From NCBI GenBank assembly GCA_002786025.1, contig NHNW01000020.1:558001-622000 (forward strand): a DNA stretch of 64,000 nt, in the 5' to 3' direction. Made by a program: the position numbers and the translations under genes. The first letter of the stretch is position 1; every line of letters starts with the position of its first letter. Of the stretch, positions 32,401 to 43,967 are shown piece after piece. Source of the stretch: Zasmidium citrigriseum. Its lineage: Eukaryota > Ascomycota > Dothideomycetes > Mycosphaerellales > Mycosphaerellaceae. The notes below the pieces were generated by a model, which was given only the letters and a program-made list of their open reading frames with translations, was not told where the DNA came from and did no database searches.

Positions 32401-32892
32401 CTACCTCCCCTCCTTCTTCTCCCTCTCAGCAGCCTTCGCACTCTCCTTCTGCAACTCCTGAATCGTGCTCTTATCCGCCTTCAACTCTCCTCGGTCCGCT
32501 TTCACCTACAACACGTCAGCAAACACCCATCAAACCTCCCTCCCCTTCCCTCTCCATGTGCTTCTCCCGGATGTAGTGTGATACATACCACACTCTCACT
32601 CTCACTCGCCAAACCCTGCTTCCACTCGCCCTTGCCCTCCTTCTGTTCGCGCAGTTGCTCTTGCTTAGTGCGTTCGATTTCTTCTTTGCGGGATTCGTCC
32701 GCTGTTATTCAACACCTCGTCAGCATGCCCTTCCTCTGTACTGTCCCTGGGGTTGTTTGGGGAGATAATGGTGTAGGACATACCAGGCGCAGTCTCCTTA
32801 CCCGCCAACAAAGGCCTCCAGCTCTGGAAGCTCCGCATTTGCATGCTGCTTCGCAGACGGAGGGTGTTGCGGAGGAAGAGGTTGGAAGACAT
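32401..32892 (-). CDS. Small mitochondrial-type hypothetical protein
   Basis: Three exons (32892-32784, 32701-32589, 32505-32401) with introns of 82 and 83 nt give 108 residues. The first 25 residues (MSSNLFLRNTLRLRSSMQMR) are basic, lack acidic residues and resemble a mitochondrial targeting sequence. The rest is a charged helical segment: ADESRKEEIERTKQEQLREQ, then GEWKQGLASESESVVKADRG and a Lys/Glu tail ending EREKKEGR. I recall similar short proteins in other filamentous ascomycetes, with an E/K-W..LAS.SES.VKADR core, but know no experimental function. All three joins are in frame and use GTATGT donors. Confidence 0.72.
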
Positions 32893-34011
32893 CGTCGTTC
32901 AGTAGAGCTTGCTCTCGGGTTCAAAGATGAGGGTCGTGGTATGGAGGATGTGTCTGAAGCTGTCAAAGGTCAATTCGCACGTGGAGACTGGAGCTCGTAG
33001 GATTGCAGATGCGGTACAAAGAGTGAAGTCGCGCAGATCGAGTAGCGGGTTGCACCAATGGCGGCCTCGGCATTTGGCAGCCAGGCGCCCTCACGAGAAG
33101 AGACCAGAGACACTACGTCATCATTTTTGCCGACGGAATGACTGAACGCAGTGAGTGAGCATGGGCCACTGTAAACATCGTCACTGTGGCCATGGCTGAG
33201 GTCTAAACGGAGCCGGTTATGAGAGGATTGATCCACGGAAAGAGGACAGAGAGAAGTGATTTCGTTGTTTTTGAACATTGGTTCATCATATTGTAGGCCA
33301 CCTGTTCAGCAGCTACGATAGAGTACAGGGAATCCAAACGAGGCCATACGCTGAGAGCAAAGAGGATTCCGGTTCCCTTTCCCAGCAGCCAATATTCCCA
33401 CCCAAACACCGAAACCACATTCCCTTTCCCTTTGCAAAAAAGCCACAGCGATTGGTATATGATGTCGTCACCTGCCTCCATCCGTCCATACAAAACACCG
33501 TACCAAAACAAGCCACGAGGTGCCAGATTCATCTATCCTCACCTGGGCCGCTTTTCATCCACCTCCCATACAGTTTTCGCCTCCTGGGTTTTTATCATGA
33601 TATGCAGAAAGTTTTTGACGCTTCGCTGTTTTCGTGACATGTTTCGCCAGATCCAACACCTTGCCAGATAGATTGTGAGAGAGCAACAAATCATTGCCGA
33701 TAAATGCAAATAAGAAGAGTCAAGAAGCCAGTAAACAAAAGTTCCAGAGTCCGGTGTATCATCCGTGTCGCTAAATGAGGAGTATGCCGTGCCGTTCTAA
33801 TGCCATGGTCGTAATGCTGTTCAGTAAACGCCGTCATCCAAGTTGGGGGAGTTAAGATCCGTTCCCGCTTTCTAGAGTCGTAAATTTGTACAGTGGTATC
33901 GCTCGGTAGAAAAGGACAACCATACATGCGCTGCATGATTGAGAAGTTGGAACGTCTCGCCAGCCCGACGACGCAGAGCGCTGCTGAAAGCACTACACAA
34001 CAGCACGTCGC
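32893..34011. other. Intergenic
   Basis: 1.1 kb holding the promoter of the small mitochondrial-type gene and the 3' side of the Ser/Gln-rich gene. Open frames here lack family or composition support. Confidence 0.45.
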
Positions 34012-34659
34012 TTACTGCCAGCCGCCGCGGCGGACGTACTGCTGCTGCATCTGGCGGCCTGGCGAGACGGACATCGGGGCAGGGCTTGCCACTGACCGGG
34101 TGGAGGGATCCACGATGGGAATCGCATTGCGTGTCCTCTGGGCCAGTGGCTGGNNNNNNTGCAGCTTCATCTGTTGCTGCGCTTGGAAGCCCGCCGATGA
34201 GTACGTATTAGGTACAGAAGAGAGGAGTAAGGATGGTGTCGGCTGCACCTGCTGCTGAAGGGGAGAACCTTCGGGCGAGCCAGATGACAGCGAACCCCTA
34301 TCGGAAGATGAAGAGCTGTGTATGGATTGCAGCTGCATTGACATGTCAGTGTTGAGCCGACCGGGACGGAGAGCTGTCCGACATACATCATCTTCTGTCA
34401 AGAGGTTGAACGGACAGAATATCTCGTCATCATCGAATTCGAAGCTCTTTGCGGCCTCCAACACACGGAGGTAGTCCCCGTATGTAGGCGGCTGAGGAAT
34501 CTCTTCTTTGGGGCTCCTTTGGGCCTTGTATTGGCGGTGCGCATTCTGGCTGGCGACTCTCGGACCTCGGCGGCTGCGACCGTGATGGCCGTGAGAGTGG
34601 TTGGAGTGCGACGAGGTGTTGGAGTGGTATTGCGGCATGCCGTAGTGGTAGCTGGCCAT
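34012..34659 (-). CDS. Ser/Gln-rich low-complexity protein with assembly gap
   Basis: Start ATG at 34659, stop at 34012. The N-terminus is His/Ser rich (about 10-30), then a more ordered block PPTYGDYLRVLEAAKSFEF followed by DDDEIFCPFNLLTEDD (about 58-92), then Ser-rich and Gln-rich segments. A 54-nt intron (34386-34333: GTATGT donor, CACTGAC branch, ATGCAG acceptor) is very likely because it is canonical although it is in frame and stop-free; removal gives about 197 residues, with TEDD joined to LQSIHSSSSSD. Six undetermined bases at 34154-34159 fall in the Gln-rich part (MKL then unknown then QPLAQR). No known domain; could be a regulatory or RNA-related disordered protein. Confidence 0.6.
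   Translation of the reverse strand: MASYHYGMPQYHSNTSSHSNHSHGHHGRSRRGPRVASQNAHRQYKAQRSPKEEIPQPPTYGDYLRVLEAAKSFEFDDDEIFCPFNLLTEDDVCRTALRPGRLNTDMSMQLQSIHSSSSSDRGSLSSGSPEGSPLQQQVQPTPSLLLSSVPNTYSSAGFQAQQQMKLXXXQPLAQRTRNAIPIVDPSTRSVASPAPMSVSPGRQMQQQYVRRGGWQ
34154..34159. other. Assembly gap (six N)
   Basis: Run of six N inside the Ser/Gln-rich gene. The true length is unknown; a fixed-size scaffold gap may conceal more CAG-type repeat. Confidence 0.95.
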
Positions 34660-36781
34660 GGTCGTATTGATGGAGTGGTGGTGGTAGAGGCTTTGTTTGG
34701 CGGGGATGGTGGAAGGCAGGAGAGCTGAGTCGGGAGATTACAGCACAATAGGGATCATAACAAAGCGCTAGTCGAGTCCCGTGCGCAGGGTGGCAACGTC
34801 AAAGGCTTCGGCGGCGGAATGCGATCGGTTTGCGGGTAAGAATGGCGAGAAAAGCGTGGATATTGCAGTCGCTGAAAGCAGAGAGTATACAATAGTGGTC
34901 AGAGGGCGAATGCGGTGTTTCTTGAGTGGTGTGGTATGCGCAGCGTCTAGAGGCTGGGGAGGCGAGCGAAAGGCAACCTTTGGCAACTTGGGCCACTCGA
35001 CGTCTCGGGCTAATACTCTTGCATACTTAGCGGAAGTTTCCAGCATATACTGCTGCTGATTGGGCAGGAGCGACCCACTAAGGCGTAATGCGTCGTCGCG
35101 ACTCGGCCAGCTCATCCAAGTCTCGGTCTCCCCAACACTCACCTGACTGCGGAAATGCCGGGGCTGATGATACACATTGCGTGCGCTTGAACGTGTCTTG
35201 TCCAGTCCACGGCTTCGCTGCGTCCCTGACCCAGATGCCTATTCCCATGCGCTCCCATTTGCAAGTCCGACGGCTTGCCGCGCAGAGGCCGCTATACCAC
35301 AGTAGCGCCCGCGCAAGGCAGTGCATGCGTTTAAGCCATGCTATTTGCAGTAAAGTCCCTTCCGTGTCGCAGCCAGCGCAAGGATCCACTCGCTCCACGA
35401 GCGCATGGCAGACTCGCTGCTTTGACCGCCCTTCTTGGGCGACGACTGCATTGTTTGCGCCCGCTGCTGTGCGACCTTCACCCGCAGGAGTCGACAGGTC
35501 GAGTCCTCCGTCGTGCGTGTGCCTGTGACTTCTGCTGTGTGGCCGCTGGGGAAATAGGGCGACGAGTACAGCGTCGCATCGCAGACGGTTTGACTTGCCG
35601 CCCGCCAGTCCAGCCAGCCAGCTCAGGATGCACCACCACCCTCAAGCTTTACGGGGTCTCGCGACTCGCAACGACCGCCCTCCGTCATCAGGGTCGTCTG
35701 TCCCACTCGTTGTTGCAGGAGGCGCACTCTGTTCATCCATCTCGCGCCTTCGCTGATGCAGGTGGTGAGAGCTTGCCGTCGAGACATCCGTTGATTCCCG
35801 ACTTCGCTTTGCGCCTGTCGCCGACGAGTGCATGCGCGTGGTTTCTTTTCGCGGCATTGACTTTGAAGTGCTGGGCGGGCTATGCTATAGCACAGCCAGC
35901 TCTAGGACGTCGGGGATAGAGCTGCGCAAGGCCAGGGAGAGAGTTCACCGGGACCGGGAACAGGCATGAGCAAGAGCAAGGTGCCAAAGTTGGCCGGAAT
36001 TCCAGAAAAAGGTGGGCAGCCAGTCTCGTGGTTCTGGGCGACGCGCAACGACACTTGGTGAAGAAGAGAAGATGTCCAGGGCAGTAGCATTGGCGGTCGA
36101 TATACATGCGCTTATGGCAGGCGCGCGATCGCGTGCGATGAGGTAGGTGCTGCCAGACCTCACGTGCGATCTTGAGGTAGGAAGGAAGGAAGAATGCCAT
36201 TCTTCGCTTCGACATTAAGTCCCTCGGTGGATAAGTATTGTCGAAGATATGTCCGCTATGCAACGCAGCCAGATCCTCCAATGGCTCCCTCAAGACACTT
36301 TCCCAGAACATCTCCAGGGCGGGCGAGTACAACAGTGCAACGAGCTGAATGCTACGAACAGGCACATGCGGTCTCTCGTTGCGGGCGATGAGCTTCCGAC
36401 ATTCACATCGACATCAAATCCATGGACTGAGAGGAAGTACCGGAGAACAGAGGTATAGTCGTCTCTTACGATCAGTACAGCCATTCCGTCTTGGCGACTC
36501 TCAAGGCTTTATGTGGCCCTGTCAAGACGTGTCTTCCAGAACATCTTGCTGGAAGCCGACTCTAGACGTTATTGATTGACGGCTTCAAGTCGCAGCACTC
36601 ACATGTCATTCAGTTCCGAACATGTGCTAGAATCTCCTCACTCTACGCACATGACAATTTCCTACTTACTTAAGTCATCTCTCCGACTCATTCAAACCCT
36701 TTCCGCAAGCGACGAAACATCAAACCGAGCACATTCCACCATCACATCTTGCGGGCGACTTATACACGTAGACTCTCCGTC
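34660..36781. other. Long intergenic region
   Basis: 2.1 kb between divergent genes. Several open frames of 100-190 codons occur on both strands but none shows a domain, splice-supported extension or biased composition. A minus frame at 34768-35175 has one hydrophobic stretch and is only a weak candidate. I see no RNA gene. Confidence 0.45.
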
Positions 36782-37898
36782 ATGTCGGCACGCAAGCGGC
36801 GTATCGACGAAGTATCGCCAGCCGAAGCCCTGCGACAATACAGTCGCGATGTGAAGAGGATCCGACAGCGCGACACCAGAGCCCAGCCGAAGCAGATCAC
36901 GACACCTGTGATCGACAGGCGGGCATCCGATCTCCTGCGGCAACACTCCCTCGACGTCAAGAAGATCCGGCAGCTCGACTCCAAGCCCCGATCGAAGGAG
37001 AGCGCGATATCCATACCCAATGGACGAGCCTCCAACCATCTGCAACACCAGCCCAGCGGTGTCCAAAAGATTCAACAGGCCGCTACCAAGCCCCAACTGA
37101 GGGAATGTACAATCTGCGCCGACGATCTTCCCCCAACCGACTTCCCTCAAAACCCATCGCAGCACTGCATACATGCCAATACCACCTGCCAGACCTGCTG
37201 GCAAACCCACCTCTCGACCGAGGTCGCCACCAAGCCAACGCCCCAGGTCCAGTGCGCACAATGCTCCTATGTCCTCTGCGAACCGGAGCTCAAATCTCTC
37301 GCCACCAAACCCACCTACTTCGCCTATCTCGACAAGATGTTTCAGGAGACACTCCAGCAAGATCCCAACTACCGTGTCTGCCCCTCCGCCACTTGCACGT
37401 TTGGCTATATCATGACCCAAGACGACGCTCAAAGCGACAGCATCTTCAACTGCCGCGTCTGTGAGGCGCAGTACTGCGTCCGCTGCGAGGTACCGATGCA
37501 CAAGGGCATGAGCTGCAAAGCGTACAAGGCTGAGACACAGCGCGAGGATCAGAAGGTCCAAGATGAGAAGGCATCCAAAGACTTCCTCGCGGGCTACGCC
37601 AAAGAGTGTCCTTCCTGCCACATTCTCATCCGCAAGGCCGGAGGCTGTGACCATATGACCTGTGAGACTGCCCTAGCCCGCGGCCATGAGAGGAAAGGAG
37701 GAATATGCTGACCGAATTCCAGGCGACCGCTGCTTCCACGAATTCTGCTGGCTGTGCTCCGCTCCCTACGAGGGAAACGAAGGCATCGACTATGTTGGCA
37801 ACGAAGCCCACAAGAGTCACTGCGCGTATCGTCCTAATAGACTGCCTCCCGTCCCCAACTTCTTGGACCTCGAGGAGTCGGACGACGACGACGTCTAG
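36782..37898 (+). CDS. RBR (RING-IBR-RING) E3 ubiquitin ligase-like protein 1
   Basis: Exons 36782-37661 and 37723-37898 (61-nt intron) give 351 residues. An N-terminal triple repeat (12-108) precedes RING1 (CTICADDL near 109-116, CQTCW, CAQCSYVLC), IBR (VCPSATCTFGY ... FNCRVCEAQYCVRCEVPMHKG) and RING2 (ECPSCHILIRKAGGCDHMTC, then CFHEFCWLC after the splice). The cysteine of GGC is the expected catalytic residue of the RBR transthiolation mechanism. The intron falls directly after the T of the MTC codon triplet, phase 1, the same place as in the next gene. C-terminus is acidic (ESDDDDV). A GTG-started extension of the frame is ignored; ATG 36782 is the first Met. Confidence 0.85.
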
Positions 37899-38739
37899 AC
37901 TGAAGACCTATCGCGTTATGAGAACAACCTCTAAGGTCCGAGGAAGGCCTCGATCCCAACACTGGCGGGTTGGACAGGCCCCAAAAGATCGAGTTGGACG
38001 CTGGACGGCCGCTGACTGGCCTGCCTCGACCTCTTCCATTAAGGCCTCGACCATGCGACTCCGGGGACGTCGCATAGTTCCGACTTTTGGGAATGTACCA
38101 GAGAGACCCCGACAGGGTACTACTCGCCACTCAAGAGTTAGAATGTAACATTGCACCGAGGAAAAGGCCAAAGTAAGTATATCACTAATATCAGGGGTTA
38201 TAAAGCTCCCATTCCGTCGATCCCATTCTTGCAATTACAAGCTAATAAACTCCTTCACCTTATCCAACCCGATTCCTCACAGGCTTCGCGCAGAGCGTAG
38301 CATGTGACAACGTGCGCGAAAGGCGATCTGGCTACTCGCATTTCCCACTTCTCGTGCACCGAGACAAGACAAACCTGATCAGTATGGCGACACCGGTCCA
38401 GTACTGGATAATTGCAATACTCTGGAGAATAATGCAAGTCGTGGCCGCGACGTCTTGGTGAATCAGTGAGTCCATTAGCACGTGTTCAAAAGAGCTCTGC
38501 TTCACTTACTTTTGAGCACAGACACATGCTCATTGAATTCAAACCTTGTTCTCTTTCTTCGAACTATTTCTACCTTCTTTCAGTCGCTCTTTCTCTTCTT
38601 CAGAAACAACCACCGACCTTGATCACTGACCATCTCCACCAACATTGGCCTCGTCCATCGGCCTTGACCACCTCCTCTAGCACCTCCTCTACCATCATCA
38701 CTCATCAAGACACCCGCCCAAACAACATCGCAAGCGACA
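37899..38739. other. Intergenic between the two RBR genes
   Basis: No supported gene. The 200 bp before the second RBR start are C/T-rich, as for a fungal leader. I see no clear remnant of the repeat array found after the second gene. Confidence 0.45.
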
Positions 38740-40163
38740 ATGGCGTCTCAAGACATGACCGTCTGCGCCATCTGCACCGTCATGCCCGTGGCCCGCAAGT
38801 TCGCCCAGATGAACGTGCACAACCATAAGTGCGACGCCTGCCTTACCTGCTGGCAGCACCATATCAAGGTGCAACTCGAGACCAAGCCGACGAATCGCAT
38901 CAAGTGCATACAATGCCGTTACGCCCTGACCGAGGCCGACATCAAGCTGTTCGGAGGCGAAGCGTGCGTCGAAGTGTAAGCAAACTGAGAGGGTACATAC
39001 ATGCCGAACAGACATCACTGACCGCCTCATCTAGCTACCGAGACCACCAGCTCATGGAATGCCTGCGCCGCGATCCTAACTTCCAATCCTGTCCCGCTGG
39101 CACTTGTAAGAACGGGTACATTCTGAATCGACAAGATCCTCTCGGCGGCAATATCTTCAACTGCAATCGCTGTGACGCACAGTATTGTATGAGCTGCCAG
39201 ATTCCGATGCACAAGGGAATTAGCTGCAAGGAGTATCGGCGCCAGAATCCGCCTACGCAGGAGAATCAGTCATCGAGCAAGTACCTTGAAGGCCACGCGA
39301 AGCAGTGTCCGCAGTGTTCGACTCAGATCTCGAAGACTGAGGGGTGCAATCATATGACTTGTGAGTTTACGCTAATGAGATTTTCATGTGACACGACTAA
39401 TGACTCGATCACAGGCAACATCTGCAGTCATGAGTTCTGCTACTTGTGCCAAGCTCCGTATAAGGGAGCAGATGGTTATCGGAGGGACGCAGCGAACCAT
39501 CGTCCGCACTGTCGCTTCCACCCAAACCACTTTAACGAGGTCCTTCAGGCTGCTGCACAAGTAGCCGATCAACCCGACGCCGTCTTCAACCAGGTCCTCA
39601 ACGCCACCAACCATGCTCCAGAGCCCGCCGCTCAAGCCGCGACTCCTCCTCCACAGCGACCAACAAATGCCCAACAAGCTCAGCAGCCTGCTCGCAACGT
39701 CGCCCAAGTCGCGACTCCCACTCAGCAACCCCAAGAGGGACAAACAGCCAACGACCTCCCACAACCAGACGCAGACGACAACCAACGATCCCCTATCCCC
39801 GCAGTCCTGGCATTATTAGCATTGCTATTAATGCTAGCCTACATCATCGGCCGCCTCATCAACCCTGAACTCGGCGCCACGCTAATCACATCCGTCCTCT
39901 TCGGCGGCCTCGCCTTCTTGCTTTGCCAGTACAGCCTCAGCCGCATGCTCCTAAACATCCTACTCATCATGAGCACCCTCGGCGGTGTCATGAAGAACTT
40001 TCCCGAGTTTCCATGCCCAATCCCAATGATCCTGGTCTACGCCTTGCTGAAATACTTCTTCGGCTTCGGCGCGATTCGACTCGCGTACTGCGTGCTCGGC
40101 GTGACTTTGGTGATCATATGGGCAATGTACGGGAGCGAGGGGATAGTGCAGGTGTTCACCTGA
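38740..40163 (+). CDS. RBR E3 ubiquitin ligase-like protein 2, with C-terminal membrane segments
   Basis: Exons 38740-38975, 39035-39360 and 39415-40163 (introns of 59 and 54 nt) give 436 residues. RING1 is compact (CAICTVMPVARKF, CLTCWQ, CIQCRYALTEAD), IBR has CPAGTCKNGYIL and FNCNRCDAQYCMSCQIPMHK, and RING2 has QCPQCSTQISKTEGCNHMTC with CSHEFCYLC; the Cys of TEGC is the predicted catalytic residue. A Gln/Pro/Ala-rich linker (about 250-315) leads to several hydrophobic segments between about 320 and 430 (AVLALLALLLMLAYIIG, ATLITSVLFGGLAFLLC and two more), so the protein is probably membrane anchored, as in some animal RBR proteins. Close relative of the preceding gene, sharing PMHKG[IM]SCK and the intron after MTC. 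Confidence 0.87.
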
Positions 40164-40189
40164 CGATCTCGAGGAAGAGGAGAAGGACA

Positions 40190-40775
40190 ACGACGACGGC
40201 AACAAGCCTCCCTCTCGCACAAGATTACCTTCATCAAGAGCTGGAGAACCAGACCTCTACTAAGACAGAGCTGGAATTTTACGACGAGCGATGAGTTTCT
40301 TATTCCTACGACGACAAAAGCATCGAGCGAGCCTTTCACACAAGCTCCTTTCGCTCAAGAGGCGGAAAGCCAGCCTCTTAGCAAGAGAGAGCATGATCAC
40401 GACCACGAGCCACGAGTTTGTCATTCTTTCACGACGACTTGACGACGACGACGACTTGACGACGACGACGAAGGCGACGAGCGAGCCTTCCACGCTTTCT
40501 CCTTTCGATCAAGAGACGGAGAACCAGCCTCCCAGCAAGGGAGGGCATGATTTCTACGGCCCGCGACGATTTCCTTTCTTTCCCACATTCTTACGCTGAC
40601 GGAGGAAACGAGCGAGCCTTCTACCTATTCTGCTTTTTCATAAAGAGACGGAGGAGACGCCTCCTACCAAGGCAGAGCATAGTCTCTACGATGAGCAATG
40701 CTTTCTCACCTTCTTACGGCGACAGACCACTCAGTCTTCGCAGACCTTTGTCGCCAAGAGACGGACCCACGCCAC
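40190..40775 (+). repeat. Degenerate peptide-coding tandem repeat array (about 4.7 units)
   Basis: Units start near 40190, 40308, 40462, 40594 and 40714 (118-154 bp apart). Each plus-strand unit translates to a related peptide: unit 1 SLPLAQDYLHQELENQTSTK, unit 2 SEPFTQAPFAQEAESQPLSK, unit 3 SEPSTLSPFDQETENQPPSK, unit 4 SEPSTYSAF then, after a frame change, HKETEETPPTKAEHSLY, unit 5 VFADLCRQETDP. Stops and frame changes break any single ORF. An (ACG)n microsatellite inside unit 3 (40433-40475) accounts for its extra length. Amino-acid similarity kept despite frame breaks points to a decayed coding repeat. Confidence 0.7.
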
Positions 40776-40944
40776 CCACTCACCAAAATATAGACAACCA
40801 AAAGAAGGCGCACGTCCCCGCCAAAATATAAATCACAACTTGTACCAGGGGGTATATAGCTCCCAACCAAATCCCTCCTTTTCCATTGCCAACCCTCCTT
40901 CATCACATCATTCCCATCACATCATCACACATATGTACACGTAT

Positions 40945-43900
40945 CTACAAAGCCAACCCCGTCCCATCCCCCGTCCAGCGATACAGCGCCAAAACCTCCC
41001 TCCGTCTCAACTGCTGCTCGCCATAATCCTCCTGCGAACGACCCCGGACTTGGGCAAGAGCAGATCTCATGACTTTGCGGAAATTCCTCTATTATCCCAA
41101 AAAGTCAGCAAAAGACCCCATCCTCCACGCTGTCATTGTTCTGTGGTTTTGAAGGGGCTTACCTGATACTCCGTATTCAGCGTAACAACACAAGCCTCAT
41201 GCGCGCGGACAATCGTCTCACAAGCCTTAACCACACTCGGACTCGCCTCACTGCCCAACTTATCCGCAATAAGCAACAACAAAAAACTCCCCTGCAACAG
41301 ATAAATCCCAAAGAAAAACGGCATGAAACTCAAATCCGGATCATACTCGAGAATCTCATTGATGGCTTCAGCGGCGGACACGGCATGGCCGGTGGCGGAG
41401 ATGAACGATTGGGACGAGATCCAGAGGTCGTTGTCGTCGAGGAGGGAGATCGGGTCCCATTTGCCGTTGACGAGGATGTGGAGCGTGTGCATGAGGTGTG
41501 TGCCGTAGGCGAGGACGATTTTGGTTTGGAGGTGTGCTTCCGTCATGCGTTGTTGGTGGGAGGTTGTGGTTCCTACTGAGTGGGGGGATGTGCCTTCGGC
41601 GTGCGGTTCTGTGCCGTTGGTGTTGCCTTCTTTTGGGTCCGGGAGGGTCATGTTGCGGGCTTCGAAGTCTTGGAGGCTGCGGCCGTAGGCTTCGAGTTGT
41701 TTGCTGATTTCGTTGGCTTGTTCGTCCCATTCGGCGTTGTGTCTTACTCGCACGCCGAAGCGAGGGTGGTTGCGGGCGTGGTTGAGGTCTACGATTTCTC
41801 CGAGGATTGTCATCAGGGGTAGGAAGTAGCTGAATATGCTGTGTCCGGTGCACTCGAAGCTGGGTCCTCGTCGTCTGAAGTATGTCGATTCTGCGTGGTT
41901 CTCTCCTGGATAGTATTCGCCTGCTTGCCAGACTGTGTCATTTTCGGGCTGCATGAGACCGTCGCATTCGACGTCGAGGAGGTATAAAGGCCTGTTGTAG
42001 CATAACGCAAGATGTCTGTCGACAATGTACAGCAGCCACCAGATTCTTCTCCTTTCTTCCCGTTCTTCCTCATGCACGAAACCAGGCTGGTTTCCTCGCC
42101 CCATGGCTCCAGGATGACCTGCTTCACCAGAAGCCTCTGCTTCTGCTTCCGGACCGTCTGGATTCTGTGGCTCTGGGTTTGGCGGTAGTTCTCGCCCTAG
42201 CTTCAGCTCTCTCGCGAGTGACCAAGCTGAATTCCACCATCGGAGACTTGCGCCTTTGTATTCGCTCGCAGACACGACGGTAGCTAAGTGAATATAAGTC
42301 GCGACATCGTCCAGCGCACCACTGGCCCCAGGCGATCCGCCCTCCATGTCGTGCGCCTGTCCAGGCAGTGAAACACCGAAGCCACCCAGTGCTACACCAT
42401 TGATGACTGTGTTGCCTCCATACAGCTGCGGTCCGTCTGTGGATGTATGTATCAGCGGCTTCAGAAGTCCAACGGTCAACTCAAGCAATTTCTGGCAAAT
42501 CTTCCCTCTTGCTGATGGTGCCGATGTCAAGAATGCGGATTCGCTGGTCTGAGCGGCCACCCAGAGCATGCTCGCTAATAATGCTGGACTACACTGCCTT
42601 GGATTCGTCTGTCGGAGGAAAGATCGCTTTCTGAACATATACCCCAGAACATAAGGTGACTGCGGTTGCATGAAGACGGATGAAGTGCTGGAGAAATAGA
42701 GTTCGAGCAGATCGCAAGCCAGACCAATGGGTATGATCGCAGATATGTGCGGTAACAGTGGTCGTAGAACAGGATATCGTAGAGTCTGGTTCGAAGTCGA
42801 ATGTTGAAGATGGGGATACAATGCAGCCGAAGGCGAAGGTAGGGACAGCCAGCCTGGTGATCCCGCTGCCAAAGGCGACTGTCCAAATACACCAGCAGAA
42901 AGAGGCGACTCTCCCATTCTATAAGGCGGCCCTGCTCCTTGTTGACTGTTTGGTGATGGTACTCCGTACGGACTGTCACCGTATCCAGTGATTGTTCCTC
43001 CTTGGATCATGGAATGTGGCATAGCAGTAGGACCGGAGTGAAGGATGTTATGACCAGTCACCGTCGATCCAGGATGCAGAATGCTTCGATGGTAATCGTC
43101 TATACTTCCATACTCACCCATTCCCACCGACATACTACGTTCGTGATGCATCGGTGCAGTCGGTACTCTCGGCGTTGGCAGACCTACGCCAGGCGTAGGA
43201 TGATCCATAGGCACAGATCTCTGCTGCATCCTATCCATTCCATTCGGCTCGCCAATTGGATTCCCTGTGACACTTCCGCCAGAAGGCTCCATGCCAGGTC
43301 GGTTGATTGGGGGATGTGCATGCGCAGGCTGACTCGTCATACTATTCGTTCGCGGTGGGGGCGGTGGTTGGAACTCCGCGCTGGACCTCCTCCGCTTCAC
43401 ACCCTTCGGCGCGTCTGAAGCAGCCTCAGAACCATTCTCGTTGCCAGATCTCGGACTGTTGTCTTTGCCCTCTGCAGCAGCGGCGGCAGCTTGTTGGGCG
43501 GCGATGTCTTTCCTCGAAGCTTTGCCTCTCTTCTTGCGCTCCCTTGCATACTCGCACGTCAGGCCAAACTCCACACAATGCGCGCATGGATGCTTCCCGT
43601 CGCATTTCGTCCGGAGTTGGTTGCATTGATCGCATGCTCGACTGATTCTTCTTCGTACTGGCTGGCCATTCGAATTCGCAGGTCGTGCACTTTTGGGAAT
43701 GGCATCGTTGTCCACGCCGTCCCCGCTGCCGTTGCTGTAGCTGTGCTGGTGCTTGATGGGCGGTCTCGCGCTGTTCAGCTGCTGCGGGGGCTGGTGGTGC
43801 TCCATGGCGTGGTGAGGGCCTTCGGTGTGCGCATCGAGGCGAGGAGGATGGGCGTGGTGTTGGTTGTGTGGTGCTGGTGTGTGAGTCTGGGTCTGGTGGG

Positions 43901-43967
43901 AGCCATTGGCGAAGTCTCCAGGCGCAGTGGCAGGGTGCTGGTGATGAAGGCGCGCCGAGGCCAGCAT
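40945..43967 (-). CDS. xlnR: Zn(2)-Cys(6) transcription activator of xylanase/cellulase genes (XlnR/Xyr1 type)
   Basis: Orthologue of XlnR/Xyr1, the nuclear activator of xylanolytic and cellulolytic genes in filamentous ascomycetes. Exon 1 43967-41163, 74-nt intron, exon 2 41088-40945; 982 residues. The zinc cluster has Cys112, 115, 122, 128, 131 and 138 in [20 protein letters not shown] and [14 protein letters not shown] context that is diagnostic of XlnR. The fungal-specific regulatory domain lies about 400-850 with [20 protein letters not shown]. The long frame ends at [13 protein letters not shown] only by reading into the intron; the real C-terminus [17 protein letters not shown] ... [13 protein letters not shown] is the second exon and is highly characteristic. 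First ATG (43967) used; His/Gln-rich N-terminus. Confidence 0.95.

Noticed and set aside
34768..35175. Minus-strand 135-codon frame with one hydrophobic stretch
   Set aside because: No homology-like pattern, no splice support; lies in a long divergent spacer where chance frames are common.
35338..35919. Plus-strand 193-codon frame
   Set aside because: Arg/Cys/Ser-rich random composition, starts far from any promoter sign, overlapped by other equal frames.
36282..36580. Possible coding exon ahead of the RBR pair
   Set aside because: Overlapping frames on both strands, no domain, no splice join to the RBR gene.
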